64,000 bases of DNA from Candidatus Poribacteria bacterium (GCA_958295815.1 OY282374.1:5066804-5130803), one strand, 5' to 3'. Positions 42,371 to 51,253 are shown, counted from the stretch's first letter. Numbers and translations: made by a program. The notes: a model not told the origin generated them from the sequence alone.

Positions 42371-42470
42371 AGTCCTATCATTTCAGACTTTCCGAAATCT
42401 AAACTTATAGGAAATTTGAGTAACAAGTTTTTGCTTGCAAGCTACGCTAAAAAGTAAAGGAGCACGTGCT

Positions 42471-43514
42471 GTGGCAAATCAAACAACGAAAGTCCGCGCG
42501 GCTGTCATTGGACTCGGTTGGCCCGGGATTCAACATCTCAAAGGCTATGTTGCCGATCCTCGTTCAGAGGTTGTTGCTGTTTGTGATCTGGATAAGGGGC
42601 ATGCCAAGAAGGTTGCGTCGGAGTATAAAATTCCCCGGGTCTATACCGATCATCTGAAAATGTTAGAAAATAGTGATGTTGATGCTGTTAGTGTCTGTCT
42701 GCCGAATTTTCTACACGCGCCTATTTCAATTGATGCGTTAAAGGCTGGCAAACATGTACTTTGTGAGAAACCGCCTGCTCGGAGCGCAGCAGAAGCGAAG
42801 GCTATGGCTGATACAGCCTCCGAAAACGGCAAAACCTTAATGTATGCCCTCGTACAGCGATTTGATGGGAGCACACAACATCTCAAACAACTGGTACAGG
42901 ACGGTGAACTCGGCGAGATTTACTTTGGTAAAGCCGGTTATGTTCGACGGCGCGGTGTTCCTGTAGGTAGAGAAGGTTGGTTTGTTGATAAAGAACGCTC
43001 AGGAGGCGGCGCACTTATAGATATCGGGGTTCACGCATTAGATTGTGTCTGGTGGCTAATGAACTCCCCGAGACCCGTCGAAGTTATGGGCACATCCTAT
43101 TCTCACTTCGGGCATTTGGTGCCTGATGACATTAAATACGATGTTGATGATGCGACCTTTGCGCAGATTCGCTTTGAAAACGGGGCAACTATTGTCCTTG
43201 AGACGACGTGGGCGCTGAACCTACCAGGCGACAATTACATTAAGGTATCGGGTACCAAAGCAGGTGCGAGTCTCTCACCTTTCACGCTTTACACAGAAGA
43301 AGACGGCAAGGAATTGGATAAACCGCTTAACGCATCGTCGATTAACAGCTTTGACGAAGAGGTGAAACACTTCGTAGGGTGCATAGTCGATGGGAAAGAA
43401 CCTATCTCCTCAGCGGAACAAGGTATCATGCTGATGCAGATGCTTGACGGTATTTACGAATCTGCGCAGAAAGGACGATCTGTACCTATTGCAGACTTAA
43501 GTGCCGCAACCTGA
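42471..43514 (+). CDS. Gfo/Idh/MocA-family oxidoreductase
   Basis: 347 residues from a GTG at 42471 that follows AAAGGAGC. A TTG-initiated longer form lacks a ribosome-binding site. The nucleotide-binding motif is AAVIGLGWPGIQHLKGY, and the active-site region is HVLCEKPPARSAAEAKAMAD and GGALIDIGVHALDCVWWLM. It is related in fold to the enzyme at 40033-41109 but not closely. Its stop overlaps the start of the following ABC-2 permease in a TGATG, suggesting translational coupling. A carbohydrate-related substrate is inferred from the family. Confidence 0.9.
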   Translation: MANQTTKVRAAVIGLGWPGIQHLKGYVADPRSEVVAVCDLDKGHAKKVASEYKIPRVYTDHLKMLENSDVDAVSVCLPNFLHAPISIDALKAGKHVLCEKPPARSAAEAKAMADTASENGKTLMYALVQRFDGSTQHLKQLVQDGELGEIYFGKAGYVRRRGVPVGREGWFVDKERSGGGALIDIGVHALDCVWWLMNSPRPVEVMGTSYSHFGHLVPDDIKYDVDDATFAQIRFENGATIVLETTWALNLPGDNYIKVSGTKAGASLSPFTLYTEEDGKELDKPLNASSINSFDEEVKHFVGCIVDGKEPISSAEQGIMLMQMLDGIYESAQKGRSVPIADLSAAT

Positions 43515-44329
43515 TGAAATCTCTCTATTTGGCGTTTCAGGTCTATCTGGCGTTTACGATGAAGTCATTCCAGAAGCGAATGCAATATCGGGTTGCGAAC
43601 CTTGCCGGTTTGACTACCAATTTCTTCTTTCTGTTGGTACAGATTTTTGTTTATACTGCTTTCTATGCGGTGTATACTGGTCCACTTCCACTCAATTTGC
43701 ATGAAATTATTACCTATTTCGTCCTTTGTCAGGCTTTTTTCATGCTTATGCCGTTTTGGGGAACTCGCTCTGAAGTTACGAGCGCGATTAAAAGTGGCGA
43801 TGTTGTACTCCAGTTAACCAAACCGGTTGACTTCCAGGCATATTGGTTTGCGGATGAATGTGGTAGAGCCTACTATTACCTATTCATGCGTGGACTTCCG
43901 ACCTTTCTCATCAGTATTCTCTTCTTAGACGTTGCAATTCCACAGCAACCCGCCGTTTTGATGGCGTTTGCGGTTTCAATGACGCTCTCTATTTTCATGA
44001 GTGCTGTGATCACGATAACAATTTCCAGCAGTGCGTTCTGGACTTTAGATACAACAGGAATTGTGGGAATGTCTTATTCCATAATTACCTTATTTTCCGG
44101 AATGTTGGTTCCGATTGCACTGTGGCCCGAATGGTTGGCACATATCGCACGGTGGCTGCCGTTTGAAGGCTTAATCGATGTCCCATTTAGTATCTATTTG
44201 GGCAAAATTACAGGTATTGATGTCTGGGTTGCTATAGGCAAACAGGTGGCATGGAACCTCTTTTTTCTTGGGTTCGGGCGTTTTCTTTTAACCCGTGGGT
44301 TTTCCCGTCTCATTATACAGGGTGGTTAG
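43514..44329 (+). CDS. ABC-2 type exporter permease (COG4587-like)
   Basis: 271 residues with six predicted helices and a charged cytoplasmic N-terminus (MKSFQKRMQYRVANLAGL). The pattern matches the ABC-2 family permeases of a three-gene exporter with two different permeases and one ATPase. The conserved motif TYFVLCQAFFML and the DVVLQLTKPVDFQAYWFADECGR cytoplasmic loop are visible. It is coupled to the oxidoreductase gene upstream. The second permease follows after 17 bases and the ATPase is third. The exported compound is unknown. Confidence 0.85.
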   Translation: MKSLYLAFQVYLAFTMKSFQKRMQYRVANLAGLTTNFFFLLVQIFVYTAFYAVYTGPLPLNLHEIITYFVLCQAFFMLMPFWGTRSEVTSAIKSGDVVLQLTKPVDFQAYWFADECGRAYYYLFMRGLPTFLISILFLDVAIPQQPAVLMAFAVSMTLSIFMSAVITITISSSAFWTLDTTGIVGMSYSIITLFSGMLVPIALWPEWLAHIARWLPFEGLIDVPFSIYLGKITGIDVWVAIGKQVAWNLFFLGFGRFLLTRGFSRLIIQGG

Positions 44330-44346
44330 TAGGTATTTCCGAAAAA

Positions 44347-45147
44347 ATGCACCATCTTTCACTTTATTTCCATTTTGTCAAACTCCGCATCCGCTCGCAG
44401 ATGGAATATCGTCTTTCATTTGTCTTTGATCTATTTTCCCAAGCGAGTGTCTCTGTCATTGATTTTTGCATGATTGCTCTCCTTTTTAACCGTTTCAAAC
44501 AGTTGGAAGGATGGAGTCTGTGGGAAGTCGGGTTCCTCTACGGTATGATTGGTATCTGTTTTGCTGTTGCCGAAATGATTGGAAGAGGGTTTGATGTGTT
44601 TCAGGAAAGTGTTGTGCGCGGTGAATTTGATACAATGCTTGTCCGGCCACTTGGGACCTTTTATCAAGTTTTTGCACATGAGTTTGTACTCCGTCGGGTG
44701 GGTCGGTTGGCACAGGCAGTTGCCATATTGTTAATTTCCAATTCGCAATTAGTTATATATTGGTCATTTGCCAAAGTAGGATATTTGTTGATTTCGCTGG
44801 TAAGCGGGACCTGCTTTTTTATTGCTCTCTTTGTGATTGGTGCGACGAGTTGTTTCTGGACTGTTCAGTCAATTGAGGTCATTAATATTTTTACACACGG
44901 TGGCGTTTTTATGGGAAGTTATCCGTTCTCTATTTATCGGTGGTGGTTTCGGCGTTTTTTCACCTTTATTGTCCCTCTTGCGTGTGTTAACTATTTTCCG
45001 TCGCTTTTTGTTTTGGGAAAAGTTGAATCATTGGGTGTTTCACCGGTTGGTGTCCAATTAGCCCCGTTCGCGGGTTTCCTCTTTCTCGGTATTACCATGC
45101 TGTTTTGGAGATTCGGAGTTTCACGCTATCAAAGCACGGGGCATTAG
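44347..45147 (+). CDS. ABC-2 type exporter permease (COG3694-like)
   Basis: 266 residues from the ATG at 44347. A longer frame overlaps the previous gene and is not favoured. It has about six helices, with a cytoplasmic VKLRIRSQMEYRLSFVFDL start and a GRGFDVFQESVVRGEFDTMLVRPLGTFYQVF loop typical of this second permease. It forms a heterodimer with the preceding permease in the family. A 110-base gap separates it from the ATPase gene. Confidence 0.85.
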   Translation: MHHLSLYFHFVKLRIRSQMEYRLSFVFDLFSQASVSVIDFCMIALLFNRFKQLEGWSLWEVGFLYGMIGICFAVAEMIGRGFDVFQESVVRGEFDTMLVRPLGTFYQVFAHEFVLRRVGRLAQAVAILLISNSQLVIYWSFAKVGYLLISLVSGTCFFIALFVIGATSCFWTVQSIEVINIFTHGGVFMGSYPFSIYRWWFRRFFTFIVPLACVNYFPSLFVLGKVESLGVSPVGVQLAPFAGFLFLGITMLFWRFGVSRYQSTGH

Positions 45148-45257
45148 GCGACTGGTTTCGATGGATTATAGATATAGCACGCTTCTGTGATGGTGTTGTT
45201 TAGATGCTCTATCTGCTATAGACATGTTGCTCCTCTGGAGCAAAGAAATGGAAGACA

Positions 45258-46283
45258 ATGATTGAAGTTGATAACTTGAGTAAAACCTTCAAAGTCTATC
45301 ATCACCGCAAGGGTTTTTTTGGGAGTTTTGTGAACCTCTTTTCTCGCAAACACCGGACTGTCCAAGCGGTGGACACCGTTTCCTTCACGGTAGAACGCGG
45401 AGAAATTGTGGGGTATTTGGGACCGAACGGTGCTGGGAAATCAACCACTATCAAGATGTTGACCGGTATTTTGGTGCCTTCATCAGGAAGTGTGACTGTG
45501 AACGGTTATGTCCCGCATCGGCAGCGGAAGGAAAGTGCTAAGCACATTGGAGTTGTGTTTGGGCAACGCTCGCATTTGTGGTTCGATTTGCCGGTTCAAG
45601 AATCGTTTGAGTTGCTACAGCGTATCTATCGGATTCCACAGGCACAATATCGACAGAATGTAGAAATTTTCGATGAATTGCTGAATCTCGGTGATTTTTT
45701 CCAGACCCCTGTTCGGCAGTTGAGCCTCGGTCAACGGATGCGGGCGGACATCGCTGCCGCGTTGCTCCACAATCCAGATGTGCTGTTCCTTGATGAACCG
45801 ACTATTGGGTTGGATGTGGTTGCGAAAGCACGTATCCGTGAGTTCATTCAGCGGATTAACGCCGAACGGCAGGTCACGGTCGTGTTGACGACGCATGATT
45901 TAGACGATGTCGAGAAGTTGTGCAAGCGCGTTATTCTCATTGACAATGCGCGTCTCCGTTTTGATGGGGAACTCACTACACTTCGACGGTTGCTTTCGAC
46001 AGAGCGGCTTTTGAGTGTCGATTATGCTGAAATCTATCCAGACGTCAGTATTCCGAATGCTCATATTGTGTATCAGGAAGGTGCGCGTGTGCAGTATCGG
46101 TTCTCTCCAGAAGAGATTAGCGCGGCAGACCTCATCGGAGCAATCCTCAAGAAATTTAAAATTTTGGATATATCAATTCAGGAGCCCGATATTGAGGACT
46201 TAATCAAAACGGTATACGAGGATAATCTCATGCTTGAGCGTAAGTTGGCGGAGCCAATATCTCCAGACACACAGGCGAATTGA
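45258..46283 (+). CDS. ABC-2 exporter ATP-binding protein (COG4586-like)
   Basis: 341 residues. Walker A is LGPNGAGKSTTIKMLTG, the signature is RQLSLGQRMRADIAAALLHNP, Walker B is VLFLDEPTIGLD, and the switch histidine is TTHDLDDVEKLCKR. An N-terminal insertion (HHRKGFFGSFVNLFSRKHRT) is typical of this exporter subgroup, as is the long C-terminal regulatory domain. Together with the two permease genes upstream it completes an exporter whose substrate is not known; relatives include viologen- or drug-type exporters. Confidence 0.92.
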   Translation: MIEVDNLSKTFKVYHHRKGFFGSFVNLFSRKHRTVQAVDTVSFTVERGEIVGYLGPNGAGKSTTIKMLTGILVPSSGSVTVNGYVPHRQRKESAKHIGVVFGQRSHLWFDLPVQESFELLQRIYRIPQAQYRQNVEIFDELLNLGDFFQTPVRQLSLGQRMRADIAAALLHNPDVLFLDEPTIGLDVVAKARIREFIQRINAERQVTVVLTTHDLDDVEKLCKRVILIDNARLRFDGELTTLRRLLSTERLLSVDYAEIYPDVSIPNAHIVYQEGARVQYRFSPEEISAADLIGAILKKFKILDISIQEPDIEDLIKTVYEDNLMLERKLAEPISPDTQAN

Positions 46284-46284
46284 C

Positions 46285-46313
46285 TTGACAAACCGAAAAT
46301 CTGTAGGTAAAAT
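46285..46313 (+). promoter_or_regulatory. Promoter of the LamG-galU pair
   Basis: TTGACA (46285-46290), 17 bases, TAAAAT (46308-46313), starting 2 bases after the ATPase gene stops. It gives a leader of about 45 bases to the LamG ATG. Confidence 0.7.
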
Positions 46314-46365
46314 GTATAAAGGTTTTCACGATATCTAATTTCTAAAATCAAAAGGAGAAATTCAG

Positions 46366-47136
46366 ATGACTCTAAGAGATATGCGCGTAATCTGCGTCCT
46401 CGGCGTACTTTTTACCATGTTCTGGTCCGTCAACGCCGCTGATGCCCAAGATTTTGTAACAGACGGACTTGTTGCTATGTATACCCTCAATGAAGCAGAC
46501 ATTGATGGTAAGGTTGTCAAAGATGTTTTTGGCGGCAAAGATGCAAAAATTATGGGCACCCTGAAATCTGTCGATGGTGCGACGGATGGCAGTGGGGAAG
46601 CGTTGGAGTTTGAAGGGAAGCCGGACAGTTATGTTGAAATCCCTGATCTCGGTGATTTTGAGCATGTGTCTATTGAATGTTATGCGCTTGAAGGTCAGTT
46701 CGGTGGCATTCAAGGGATCATTTCGACGTGGCAGTGGGCGGCAGGCAAGGTCCATTTCAAATTTGAGGGAAACCAGATCCAGGTCCATAAGAACGATGGA
46801 GTCAAGATTCGCTTGAACGCTGAAACCGACACTTGGTATCACATTATTTACACCAGTAATACCAAAGATAATGAGCTTAAGCTCTACGTTGATGGCGAGT
46901 TAGTTGACGAAGGGAATGCTGGTGCAACTCCGGAAAATATGCAAGAACGGCGCATCGGCAGTGAACACGACGGCAGATTCCTCATCGGAATGATAGATAA
47001 CGTCCGTATTTACGATCGCATTCTTGAGGAAGAAGAGGTTGTGCAGAATTTTGAGTCCCAAAGCGATCAATTACCTGTTGAACCTGCTGGCAAACTCTCG
47101 ACCACTTGGGGTACACTCAAGCGGATGAGGAATTAA
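46366..47136 (+). CDS. Secreted LamG-domain protein
   Basis: 256 residues. A signal peptide ends near NAADAQD. The LamG-like jelly roll has DGLVAMYTLNEADIDG, YVEIPDLGDFEHVSIECYAL, WYHIIYTSNTKDNELKLYVDGELVDEG and GMIDNVRIYDRILEEEEVV. The C-terminal tail (VEPAGKLSTTWGTLKRM) matches the two LamG proteins near the left edge. It is followed after 7 bases by the GalU-like gene, so the two are likely co-transcribed. An AAAAGGAGA site precedes the ATG. Confidence 0.88.
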   Translation: MTLRDMRVICVLGVLFTMFWSVNAADAQDFVTDGLVAMYTLNEADIDGKVVKDVFGGKDAKIMGTLKSVDGATDGSGEALEFEGKPDSYVEIPDLGDFEHVSIECYALEGQFGGIQGIISTWQWAAGKVHFKFEGNQIQVHKNDGVKIRLNAETDTWYHIIYTSNTKDNELKLYVDGELVDEGNAGATPENMQERRIGSEHDGRFLIGMIDNVRIYDRILEEEEVVQNFESQSDQLPVEPAGKLSTTWGTLKRMRN

Positions 47137-47143
47137 GAACAGC

Positions 47144-48067
47144 ATGCCACGAATTCAGAAGGCAGTTATTCCTATTGCCGGATACGGGACACGCCTTTTC
47201 CCCGCAACGAAAGCCGTGCCAAAAGCGCTCTTTCCGATTATCGCTGAAGACGGTTTTGCAAAGCCGATCATTCAGTTGATTATTGAGGAGGCGTTAGCGG
47301 CTGGCGTGGAGGAGGTGTGTCTTGTTGCGCAACCGCAACAGGTTGAACCGATTGCCGACTATTTTTCTGCCAACGTTCCGGCTGCGATTCGTGAAAAGTC
47401 GGAATTGGCAGCACAGGTGGATCGTCTGGAAGAAATAGGCGAGCGGATGCATTTCGCAATTCAGGCGGAACCAGAAGGATTCGGGCATGCTATCTATTGT
47501 GCAAAGGATTTTGCCGGGGGTGAACCGGTCATAATTCTGCTCGGCGACCATCTCTATATTTCAGAATCAGGGGACTCCTGCGCCAAACAACTCGCCGATA
47601 TCTATGGGCAAGTTGGAAAGTCTGTCACGAGCCTTGATCTCTGTGATGAAAGCGAGCTCTCGCTCAACGGTATCGTTCATGGAAGCCCTTGTGTTGAGTC
47701 CGAAGGGCGTTATACATTAGCACAAATTTCCGAAAAACCGACAGTTGCTTTCGCGCAGCAGCATCTCCGCGTGGAAGGCATCCCAGAGCAGCAGTATCTC
47801 TGCAACTTCGGCATAGACCTCCTCACCCCTCTCCTCTTTGACATTCTGGATTATAACTACAAGCACAAAATCCTGACGCACGGCGAGATTCAACTGCGGG
47901 ATGCGATGAACGAAATGATAAAACAGGAAGGCATGTACGGTTATCGGGTTCCTGGGAAGCGTTACGATACAGGAAATCCACAGGAACTGCTAAAGACTGT
48001 CAATGCCTTTGGACTGCAAGGTCCCTATCAGGAAGTACTTGAGAAACCCACCCAGAAAACGACTTAA
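47144..48067 (+). CDS. galU: UTP-glucose-1-phosphate uridylyltransferase (GalU-like)
   Basis: 307 residues. The nucleotidyltransferase start is KAVIPIAGYGTRLFPATKAVPKALFPII, followed by QLIIEEALAAGVEEVCLVAQPQQ, the metal/UTP region VIILLGDHLYIS, and NFGIDLLTPLLFDILD with GKRYDTGNPQELLKTVNAFGL. These are GalU/HasC-type features. It makes UDP-glucose for envelope polysaccharide or glycolipid synthesis. The usual KEMLP is replaced by KALFP, so a related NDP-sugar substrate is possible. Confidence 0.85.
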   Translation: MPRIQKAVIPIAGYGTRLFPATKAVPKALFPIIAEDGFAKPIIQLIIEEALAAGVEEVCLVAQPQQVEPIADYFSANVPAAIREKSELAAQVDRLEEIGERMHFAIQAEPEGFGHAIYCAKDFAGGEPVIILLGDHLYISESGDSCAKQLADIYGQVGKSVTSLDLCDESELSLNGIVHGSPCVESEGRYTLAQISEKPTVAFAQQHLRVEGIPEQQYLCNFGIDLLTPLLFDILDYNYKHKILTHGEIQLRDAMNEMIKQEGMYGYRVPGKRYDTGNPQELLKTVNAFGLQGPYQEVLEKPTQKTT

Positions 48068-48133
48068 TTCTGTTTTGTTCTGTAGATCAAAGTTGCTAGT
48101 ACCGGTGTGCGCACAGGTTTGTGTTGGCTACAT

Positions 48134-49300
48134 TTACTTCTTTTTAAGCAAGCGTTTCACCTCAGGCTTGTAAGACGTGTTGGGGTACTCCTTCAGAAGT
48201 TGATTAAATGCTTTTCGTGCGGCGGCTTCATCACCGAGTTCCAGATACGCTTTACCGAGACCATATAAAATCTCAGTACCAACAAAAGGCCACCCGTCCT
48301 GCAGGTAGGTCTTAATTAGTTCTTCGACTTGGGCAAATACGCGTCGTGCGGCGACTTCATCTCCCAACTCCAGATACCCTATGCCAAGACCAAATAATAC
48401 CTCTTTCCTAACGTAAGGGTACCAAGGATGCGGATAGGTATTAATCAGCTCCTCAAGCTGCACTAATGCCTGTCGAGCGGCGATCTCATCTCCCAATTCA
48501 TAATACGCATTACCAAACACAAACAGAATTTCATCTCCGCTATGAGGGTGCTTTTTCTCCGAGTCGGTATAAATTAGTTCCTCACGCAGGGTAAATACCC
48601 GTTGTGCGGCGGCTTCATCTCCTAATTCCAGATACGCTCTACCAAGACCATACAAAATCTCATCTCCAACAGCGGGGATCCATCCACCATATTTTAGGAA
48701 GGAATCAATTTGCGAATCAAGTTGCCTAAATGCCTGTCGAGCGGCGGCTTCATCTCCCAACTCCAGATACGTTCTACCAAGACCGTATAAGCCGTCCCAC
48801 ACCAAGCGAACGCGGGCTGGAATCTGGAGCCAATGCGGCGGGACGGTTATTGCCTCGAATTTAGTACTGGCGTCTTCATACCGTCCTTGCTTGAAAAGGA
48901 TGTACCCCCAAAGATTGAGGATATATGCCTGATCCGACTGGAGTATCGCAGTTTGGTAGCTTTCTCTGACTGCCGCTTCGGCTTTGATATAAAGGGAATC
49001 ATCCGCTTCTGCTTCCGCTAATTTGGCATAGCAGAAAGCGATATGGTATTTGAACAGGGCAAGGTAGCTGACATCAATGATCTTGGAGAATCGAGGGCGA
49101 AGTTTAAATGCCTGTTCATACTTCTCAACCGCCTCCCTGTATTCACCCAAATAGCTTAGGTTGTCCGCATCACTGTAGAAGTCAACGTACAGATTCTGCA
49201 GCGTATTCGGCGTATACGGATGAAGGCATCCACATCCGAGTAGACCGAGCGTGAGAACGACAGCAATGCATTTGCTTAAGGCCTTTATTAAAACGTCCAT
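48134..49300 (-). CDS. TPR-repeat lipoprotein with near-identical repeats
   Basis: 388 residues from the ATG at 49300 (GGAGG seven bases upstream). The lipobox is LGLLGCGCL. After a helical start come six TPR-like units, most with LGxAYLELGDEAAARxAF and almost identical at DNA level (for example around 48230, 48350, 48480, 48620 and 48750), pointing to recent duplication. Each repeat ends with a variable loop naming different spacings (PHPWYPYV, LQDGWPFV). It is the last gene of the run headed by the sigma/LRR gene and is predicted to be a periplasmic protein-binding scaffold. Confidence 0.85.
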   Translation of the reverse strand: MDVLIKALSKCIAVVLTLGLLGCGCLHPYTPNTLQNLYVDFYSDADNLSYLGEYREAVEKYEQAFKLRPRFSKIIDVSYLALFKYHIAFCYAKLAEAEADDSLYIKAEAAVRESYQTAILQSDQAYILNLWGYILFKQGRYEDASTKFEAITVPPHWLQIPARVRLVWDGLYGLGRTYLELGDEAAARQAFRQLDSQIDSFLKYGGWIPAVGDEILYGLGRAYLELGDEAAAQRVFTLREELIYTDSEKKHPHSGDEILFVFGNAYYELGDEIAARQALVQLEELINTYPHPWYPYVRKEVLFGLGIGYLELGDEVAARRVFAQVEELIKTYLQDGWPFVGTEILYGLGKAYLELGDEAAARKAFNQLLKEYPNTSYKPEVKRLLKKK

Positions 49301-49357
49301 AGATACCTCCGACTTGCGCTCGCTTGATAAGGGGGTTGCGGAGTCCAACAAAACACT

Positions 49358-49942
49358 TTAGTAGAGCCTCAGGTAATATTGTATGCCATCAAAAATATAA
49401 TCCCTCCCGCGATATTCCAGGCGGTCGGGGACACCTGTCCCATTCAAACGGATAATAAATTTCAGAGGCTCGGATTCTCTTAGGGAATCATGCTGTTCCA
49501 TCCAGACAATATAAAGTTCTTCGGGTTCCAGAGGTAAGGCTTTCACTTTTTCTTCATAACCCGGTGGCACTTCCCCGTAAGTCAGACAGGATACAGGAGA
49601 GGATGGTTGATGTCCGAAGAGTCTCTTAATAAGATTGAAAATGAAAAAACCAGAAGTTTTATATTCTAACTGCCACACCTTTTGATCGGTGTTAACTGGC
49701 GCGTCCAATTCCCATCGCCCTTTCTCTTCAGAGGAACGTAGTGCTTTGCAAACTACAATCTTTCCAATGTCCAACTGTTCTTGGAAATATGGATCCCAAT
49801 ACAGACAGAACGTAGGTTTCATCAAATCCGAGCGTGAATCAATAAGGATATACGCACTGCCGATAGAGCATCCCGGGACAAAGAAGCTGCTGCTGAGAAT
49901 GCTAATGACTGCAATAATGGCAATACCGATTCTATTTTTCAT
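49358..49942 (-). CDS. Predicted lipoprotein, unknown function
   Basis: 194 residues from the ATG at 49942, which has GGAGG upstream. The lipobox is SSSFFVPGCSI. The mature part shows KPTFCLYWDPYF, IGKIVVCKA, WQLEYKTSGFF, LPLEPEELYIVWMEQHD and KFIIRLNGTGVPDRLEYRGRDYI. No family was recognised. It lies 57 bases upstream of the TPR lipoprotein in the same direction and 92 bases after the two glycine-rich paralogues. Confidence 0.65.
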   Translation of the reverse strand: MKNRIGIAIIAVISILSSSFFVPGCSIGSAYILIDSRSDLMKPTFCLYWDPYFQEQLDIGKIVVCKALRSSEEKGRWELDAPVNTDQKVWQLEYKTSGFFIFNLIKRLFGHQPSSPVSCLTYGEVPPGYEEKVKALPLEPEELYIVWMEQHDSLRESEPLKFIIRLNGTGVPDRLEYRGRDYIFDGIQYYLRLY

Positions 49943-50034
49943 TTTCTTTGCCTCCGGATATGGGAGAGGAGTACATTGATTTATTGATGTGCTCTTCACT
50001 CTTATGCCATCTCTGCCTTCTTATTTTTCTTATT

Positions 50035-50502
50035 TCAATCGTGTGCAGCCATATTTCCAAATCTATCTCTTGTGAATACAGCACCACTCCCATCAACGAT
50101 ACTTAAGGCAGCACCGCCTTGCCCATTCACAGGAAAAATGGTTACGCCTCCACCCTCTGTACCAATCGTGAGACTAGCACCGGCAATACTCTTTCCACTG
50201 AGCACCCCAGCAATTCCACCCAACATACCAATCTGAAGACCTGCACTACGGACCCCGCTCGAACCCAAGCACGCGACCCTTCCGCCATTTCCATCCCAAA
50301 AAATAACAACCCGATTGTTCCCGTCGTCTCCTGCTAAGGTTATGTCTTCAAGAACAGTTAACTCCCCAACGGTCAATGCATCAATCGTCTCAGATCCAAA
50401 TTGTGCTTCAGTATCGTTGTTCATGTTACCATACATTAAAACAACAAAGGTCAGAAATCCACCTAAAACCATGTATTTCAACTTTTCACTTAATCTCAAC
50501 AT
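50035..50502 (-). CDS. Exported glycine-rich protein, paralogue of the next gene upstream
   Basis: 155 residues from the ATG at 50502 (GGAGG nine bases upstream). An N-terminal membrane or signal segment (YMVLGGFLTFVVLMYG) is followed by TVGELTVLEDITLAGDDGNNRVVIFWDGNGGRV and a series of short beta repeats with GGIAGVL, GASLTIGTEGGGVTIFP, GGAALSIVDGSG. This repeat style (xGASLxVxxxGGxVxVF) suggests a repetitive beta structure. It shares nearly all conserved blocks with the protein at 50552-51022, so the pair arose by duplication. Confidence 0.75.
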   Translation of the reverse strand: MLRLSEKLKYMVLGGFLTFVVLMYGNMNNDTEAQFGSETIDALTVGELTVLEDITLAGDDGNNRVVIFWDGNGGRVACLGSSGVRSAGLQIGMLGGIAGVLSGKSIAGASLTIGTEGGGVTIFPVNGQGGAALSIVDGSGAVFTRDRFGNMAAHD

Positions 50503-50551
50503 CGTCGTACGCCTCCAATCCGAAACCATTGTTGGTTCAGCACCCAATTAA

Positions 50552-51022
50552 CTACTGTCCCAATGAACGGTACTCACCAAATCTATCAATTGTAAATGCA
50601 ACACCGTCCCCACCCATTATACCTAATCCAGCACCGCCTGTCTTCCCATCCGCAGGAAAAATGGATACACCTCCACCTTCCTCATCAACCGATAGACTCG
50701 CACCACCGCCCTCTCTACCGACAACTGCCACAAGTCCACCGTTCTCACTGATCGAAAGACCCGCAGCACGTATCTCTTCGGAATCGAAACACGTTACCCT
50801 TCCCCCATCTTCATCCCAAGAAATAACAACTCGACGGTTCCCATTGTCCCCTATCACAGTTATGTCTTCAAGAACAGTTAACTCCCGGACGGTCAACTCG
50901 CCAATTCTCTCAGATTCAGATTGGGCATCAGTATCACTGTCCATGTTACCCAATATAAAGCCAGCAAGGATCAACAAACTCCCTAAAGCCATATATTTCA
51001 ACTTTTCTCGTAATCTAAACAT
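50552..51022 (-). CDS. Exported glycine-rich protein, paralogue of the next gene downstream
   Basis: 156 residues. An N-terminal hydrophobic segment (YMALGSLLILAGFILG) is followed by RELTVLEDITVIGDNGNRRVVISWDEDGGRV and repeats such as AAGLSISENGGLVAVV, GGASLSVDEEGGGVSIFPADG and GGAGLGIMGGDGVAF. Compared with its neighbour the N-terminus, the VLEDIT block and the GGGVxIFP block are conserved and the acidic residues vary. No known family was recognised. It is separated by 15 bases from the zinc-ribbon gene. Confidence 0.75.
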   Translation of the reverse strand: MFRLREKLKYMALGSLLILAGFILGNMDSDTDAQSESERIGELTVRELTVLEDITVIGDNGNRRVVISWDEDGGRVTCFDSEEIRAAGLSISENGGLVAVVGREGGGASLSVDEEGGGVSIFPADGKTGGAGLGIMGGDGVAFTIDRFGEYRSLGQ

Positions 51023-51037
51023 TATCGATTCTCCTTT

Positions 51038-51226
51038 TTATATAATCGTGTGTAGGTCTGATTGTAGTTGGCAAGTTTTCACACGAGCGTAAACTTTGGC
51101 ATTCATACTTTCTGGTTCATCTTGAAGCTGCGCTTCTCTCACGGAACTTCCACAACGTGGACACCTGATAGTCTCATCTCCTATCCTTTTTGCACAGTTG
51201 GGGCATTTTGGGGACGAGAAACTCAA
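51038..51226 (-). CDS. Small zinc-ribbon protein
   Basis: 62 residues from a TTG start with GGAG six bases upstream. Two CxxC knuckles (CPNCAKRI and CPRCGSS), separated by ~11 residues, would bind one zinc ion. The rest (EAQLQDEPESMNAKVYARVKTCQL) is a hydrophilic tail. No membrane segment is present, so it is cytoplasmic. It lies 27 bases downstream of the large LRR gene. Its role in the operon is unknown; a nucleic-acid or protein contact is typical of such ribbons. Confidence 0.7.
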   Translation of the reverse strand: MSFSSPKCPNCAKRIGDETIRCPRCGSSVREAQLQDEPESMNAKVYARVKTCQLQSDLHTII

Positions 51227-51253
51227 TTGATGCTCCTTTTTATCGTGTGTCTC

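Noticed and set aside
50376..51092. 238-codon plus-strand frame with Pro/Ser-rich translation
   Set aside because: It runs across two well-supported minus-strand genes and their gap, and the translation looks like a shadow.
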